Assembly: GCA_031269465.1 (NCBI GenBank) | Contig: JAISZB010000175.1 | Location: 1-64,000 of the forward strand | Origin: Clostridiales bacterium | GTDB lineage: Bacteria > Bacillota > Clostridia > Lachnospirales > WQUN01 | Reading direction: 5' to 3' | DNA length: 64,000 bases | In this document: piece after piece, positions 61,499 to 64,000 of the stretch | Layout of the letters: every line of letters starts with the position of its first letter | Position numbering within the stretch: position 1 is the first letter of the stretch | Position numbers and translations under genes: made by a program | The notes under the pieces: generated by a model | What the model was told of the DNA's origin: nothing | Database searches by the model: none | Seen by the model: the letters and a program-made list of their open reading frames with translations, nothing else

Positions 61499-64000
61499 AC
61501 CAAGTCTCGCCTTCATGCAGAGAAGCCTCAATCGCAACCTTAAGCGAAGCGGCGCCCTCCATCTCCTCCTTTAGGATCTTGCGCGCCTCGACAAGCTCAT
61601 CCCGCTTGACTTCAAGCAAAAGCTCGTCGTGAACCTGGAGGATCAGGCGGGAAAGCATGTTTTCGCTTTTCAGCCTTCTGCTGACATTTATCATGGCTAT
61701 TTTTATAATGTCCGCCGCCGTTCCCTGAACCGGCATGTTCATTGCAACCCGCTCGCCGAAGCTCCTTAGCGCGAAATTCGAGGATGAAAGCTCAGGGATT
61801 GATCTCCTCCGGCCAAATACGGTTGACGCATAGCCGCTTGATTTGGCGGCTTCTATAGTTTTGTCAAGATACTTTTTGACTCTGGGGTACTTCTCGAAAT
61901 AACCCGCAATGTATTCTTCCGCTTCCTTTGCCGGTATCCCTAGATCCTGTCCTAGGCCGTACGCGCTTATCCCGTAGACTATCCCGAAATTGACGGCTTT
62001 GGCATTGCCTCTCTGGGCCGGAGTTACATCCAGGAACGGGGTTTTGAAAACTTGCGACGCCGTCAGGCGGTGGATGTCCTGTCCCTCATTGAAAGCTCCG
62101 ATAAGCGTTTCGTCTCCTGACATATGCGCCAGAACGCGAAGCTCTATCTGGCTGTAGTCTCCATCCAGGAAGACGAAGCTTTCGTCCGTTGGAATAAACG
62201 CTTTTCTAAGGCGCCTTCCCAGCTCCATCCTTATGGGTATGTTTTGAAGGTTCGGTTCAGAACTTGAAATTCTGCCCGTGGAAGCCACTGTTTGGTGAAA
62301 GGTGGAATATATCTTGGAAGTCTTTTCATCCAGAACGCTTATAAGTCCGTCTACATACGTGGATGCAAGCTTAGCGTAGGTTCTGTAGTCCAGAATCTTC
62401 TGGATGATAGGGTGCTTGTCTTTAAGCTTCTCCATTACATCAGCAGCCGTAGAGTAGCCCTGCTTAGTTTTTTTCCCGCCTTTGAGGCCGAGCTTTTCGA
62501 AAAGTATCACTGCCAGCTGGGAGGGGGAGTTTATATTGAACTCTTCGCCCGCCAAGTCGAAAATCTCTTTTTTTATGGCCTGGATCAGCTGATCCAGCTC
62601 TTGTCCGAATTCCACAAGTTCATTTTTATCCACGCGGATGCCGGCAATCTCCATATCCTTAAGCACATCCGCCAAAGGCATCTCAATGTCCCGGAAAAGC
62701 TCCATCTGCCCGTTCTCCTCAAGCTGCTTCTCCATTAAAGGGCATGCCCTGAGCACGACGTCAGCCTGTCCGCAGAAAAATTCCGAAAGCTCATCCGATG
62801 AAATCTCCGATGCCGCCCTGCGGCTCTTGCCTTTGCCCCAGAAAGCATCGAAGGATTCACTTGACTCTTGGAGATAGTCAGCTGCAATGCCGTTGTGATC
62901 GTAGGCCGTCTTTGAAGCATTTAAAATATAGCCGGCAAGCATCGCGTCAAAAACCACATTGTTCAGCTCAATTCCCCGCTTCGACAAGAAAACCGCCTGC
63001 TTTTTGGCGTCTAAAGTTAAAAGCTCAGTTTCACCCTCGAAAAATGGCTTTAACACTTTAAGAAGCGCTTCTTCAGAAAACCCAGGCGCAATTTCAAAGA
63101 ACACGAGCTTTTCGGGATTGGAGCTTGCCAGACTTACGCCCATGAGTTCATCTGAATCAAGAGCCAGCTGGAACGCAACAGGGGCATCGGAGGCTGCAAC
63201 TTCTAATAGAGCGGCTTCCGCCTCTGAGGCGGTCTTCGCGATATGCCTGTCGATATCGCGGCGCGAAGCGCTAAGGCTCTCATCTTCAACCTTCCCGAAC
63301 TTGGCAAGTATGCTCTTGCATTCCAGCCTCATAAGCTCGGCTTTCGCTTTGGAATTGTACATGCCGTCGGCCTTGGACTCCTCCAGGACCAGCTGAACCG
63401 GCGCGTTTAAATTTATCTCGGCCAGCTTCCTGCTTAAAAGCGCCAGCTCTTTGTTCTCCGCCAAGCTTTTCGCAGCCTTTGGAGGCTTAATCTCTTCAAT
63501 GCGCTCTATGCAGCCTAAGACGCTTTTATAATCCTGGATCATCTTTACAGCCGTCTTTTCCCCGATTCCCGGAACGCCTGGAATATTATCCGAAGAATCG
63601 CCCATAAGCGCCTTTACATCTATATACTCAGCCGGCGTGACTCCAATCTTTAAAAGCACATCCTCGGCAGTATAGTCCTCTACTTCAGTCTTTCCCCCTC
63701 TAGTCTTCGGGATCCTTATCTTTATATTTTTCGTCGCCGTCTGCAGCAGATCTCTATCGCCCGTTACAACAACCGCATCAATTCCCATCCCTTCAGCCTG
63801 CTTGGCCAAGGTTCCAAGAATGTCGTCGGCTTCATAGCCCTCCACGGCATGCACTTTTATATTCATCAGGCAGAGAAGGTTCCTGATCAGGGGGATTTGC
63901 GGCCTCAACTCCTCAGGCATGGGCTTCCTCGTCGCTTTGTACTCAGAATACATCGAATGCCGGAAGGTCGGCTTTGGAAGATCGAATGCGGCTGCGATGT
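61485..64000 (-). CDS. polA: DNA polymerase I (N-terminus outside window)
   Basis: Repair polymerase that removes RNA primers and fills gaps. The frame is open to the window edge (AAFDLPKPTFRHSMYSEYKATRKP at its start), so about 45 or more residues are missing and the ATG at 63953 is internal. 5'-3' nuclease: AVEGYEADDILGT, VVTGDRDLLQ, VKALMGDSSDNIPGVPGIGEKTA. The 3'-5' exonuclease-like domain lacks the DxE metal ligands (VAFQLALDSDELMG), so proofreading is absent, as in many Bacillota. Polymerase: FIPTDESFVFLDGDYSQIELRVLAHMSGDE (motif A, given here in parts: DYSQIELR), RGNAKAVNFGIVYG (motif B) and QVHDELLLEV (motif C). It overlaps coaE by 14 bases. Confidence 0.97.
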   Translation of the reverse strand, partial: IAAAFDLPKPTFRHSMYSEYKATRKPMPEELRPQIPLIRNLLCLMNIKVHAVEGYEADDILGTLAKQAEGMGIDAVVVTGDRDLLQTATKNIKIRIPKTRGGKTEVEDYTAEDVLLKIGVTPAEYIDVKALMGDSSDNIPGVPGIGEKTAVKMIQDYKSVLGCIERIEEIKPPKAAKSLAENKELALLSRKLAEINLNAPVQLVLEESKADGMYNSKAKAELMRLECKSILAKFGKVEDESLSASRRDIDRHIAKTASEAEAALLEVAASDAPVAFQLALDSDELMGVSLASSNPEKLVFFEIAPGFSEEALLKVLKPFFEGETELLTLDAKKQAVFLSKRGIELNNVVFDAMLAGYILNASKTAYDHNGIAADYLQESSESFDAFWGKGKSRRAASEISSDELSEFFCGQADVVLRACPLMEKQLEENGQMELFRDIEMPLADVLKDMEIAGIRVDKNELVEFGQELDQLIQAIKKEIFDLAGEEFNINSPSQLAVILFEKLGLKGGKKTKQGYSTAADVMEKLKDKHPIIQKILDYRTYAKLASTYVDGLISVLDEKTSKIYSTFHQTVASTGRISSSEPNLQNIPIRMELGRRLRKAFIPTDESFVFLDGDYSQIELRVLAHMSGDETLIGAFNEGQDIHRLTASQVFKTPFLDVTPAQRGNAKAVNFGIVYGISAYGLGQDLGIPAKEAEEYIAGYFEKYPRVKKYLDKTIEAAKSSGYASTVFGRRRSIPELSSSNFALRSFGERVAMNMPVQGTAADIIKIAMINVSRRLKSENMLSRLILQVHDELLLEVKRDELVEARKILKEEMEGAASLKVAIEASLHEGETWYDSK

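Overview
The window looks like chromosomal DNA of a spore-forming or formerly spore-forming member of the Bacillota (Clostridia-like). The evidence is the strong AGGAGG-type ribosome binding sites with some TTG and GTG starts, lipoprotein signal peptides, an SLH-domain surface protein, a SleB/CwlJ-type cell-wall hydrolase, and a DUF4321-maf-(coiled coil)-acpS-nnr cluster of Bacillota type. No species can be named from the sequence alone. Coding density is unusually low: my rough tally of supportable intact or partial genes is a little over half of the bases. The rest is decayed genes and repeats.

Layout. 1-1049 is the edge of an IS605/IS607-type tnpB. 1.05-10.2 kb carries isolated housekeeping genes (a LysM membrane protein, rho, rpmE) in a sea of palindromic repeats, followed by mgtA with a clear terminator. 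13.3-16.5 kb is an operon-like run of decayed small genes (methyltransferase, SRPBCC, ClbS/DfsB, HhH/Cdd1) ending in an intact squalene-cyclase-like protein. 16.7-25.4 kb holds an amidase, a lipoprotein, the DUF4321-maf-acpS-nnr group and a SleB-type hydrolase. 25.6-27.5 kb is hflKC. 28.6-34 kb is a graveyard of insertion sequences: an intact IS1595-type element inserted in an ISAs1 remnant, two decayed IS4-like transposases and a PD-(D/E)XK transposase fragment. 36.4-45.6 kb contains a membrane protein, a Sel1-repeat protein, and a minus-strand group that looks like the remains of a conjugative element (VirD4/TraG coupling protein with an in-frame amber codon, an AAA-like protein without a visible P-loop, and a DnaB-like RecA-fold protein with an altered P-loop). 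46.2-52.0 kb is one giant secreted papain-like protease with ten carboxypeptidase-regulatory-like repeats, three Ig-like domains and a C-terminal SLH region. 53.3-57.2 kb again holds remnants (dynamin-like GTPase, IS607 resolvase, tyrosine recombinase) beside tRNA-Trp. 58.1-64 kb is a minus-strand block: peptide-binding lipoprotein, lytic transglycosylase, coaE and the 5'-truncated polA.

The most striking feature is a family of palindromic intergenic elements (called P elements here, about 90-140 bp, more than 30 recognisable copies, full, half and degenerate). Termini resemble TATACTGCTTTTCAT on one side and ATGAAAAGCGGTATA on the other, inner arms are GAGCTTGATTAT and ATAATCAAGCTC, and the centre is usually ATGCCGATATCGGCAT. 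Two further repeat families, Q (about 270 bp) and S (about 45 bp), are also present. One Q copy supplies the last 13 codons of nnr, and one S copy lies inside a P element.
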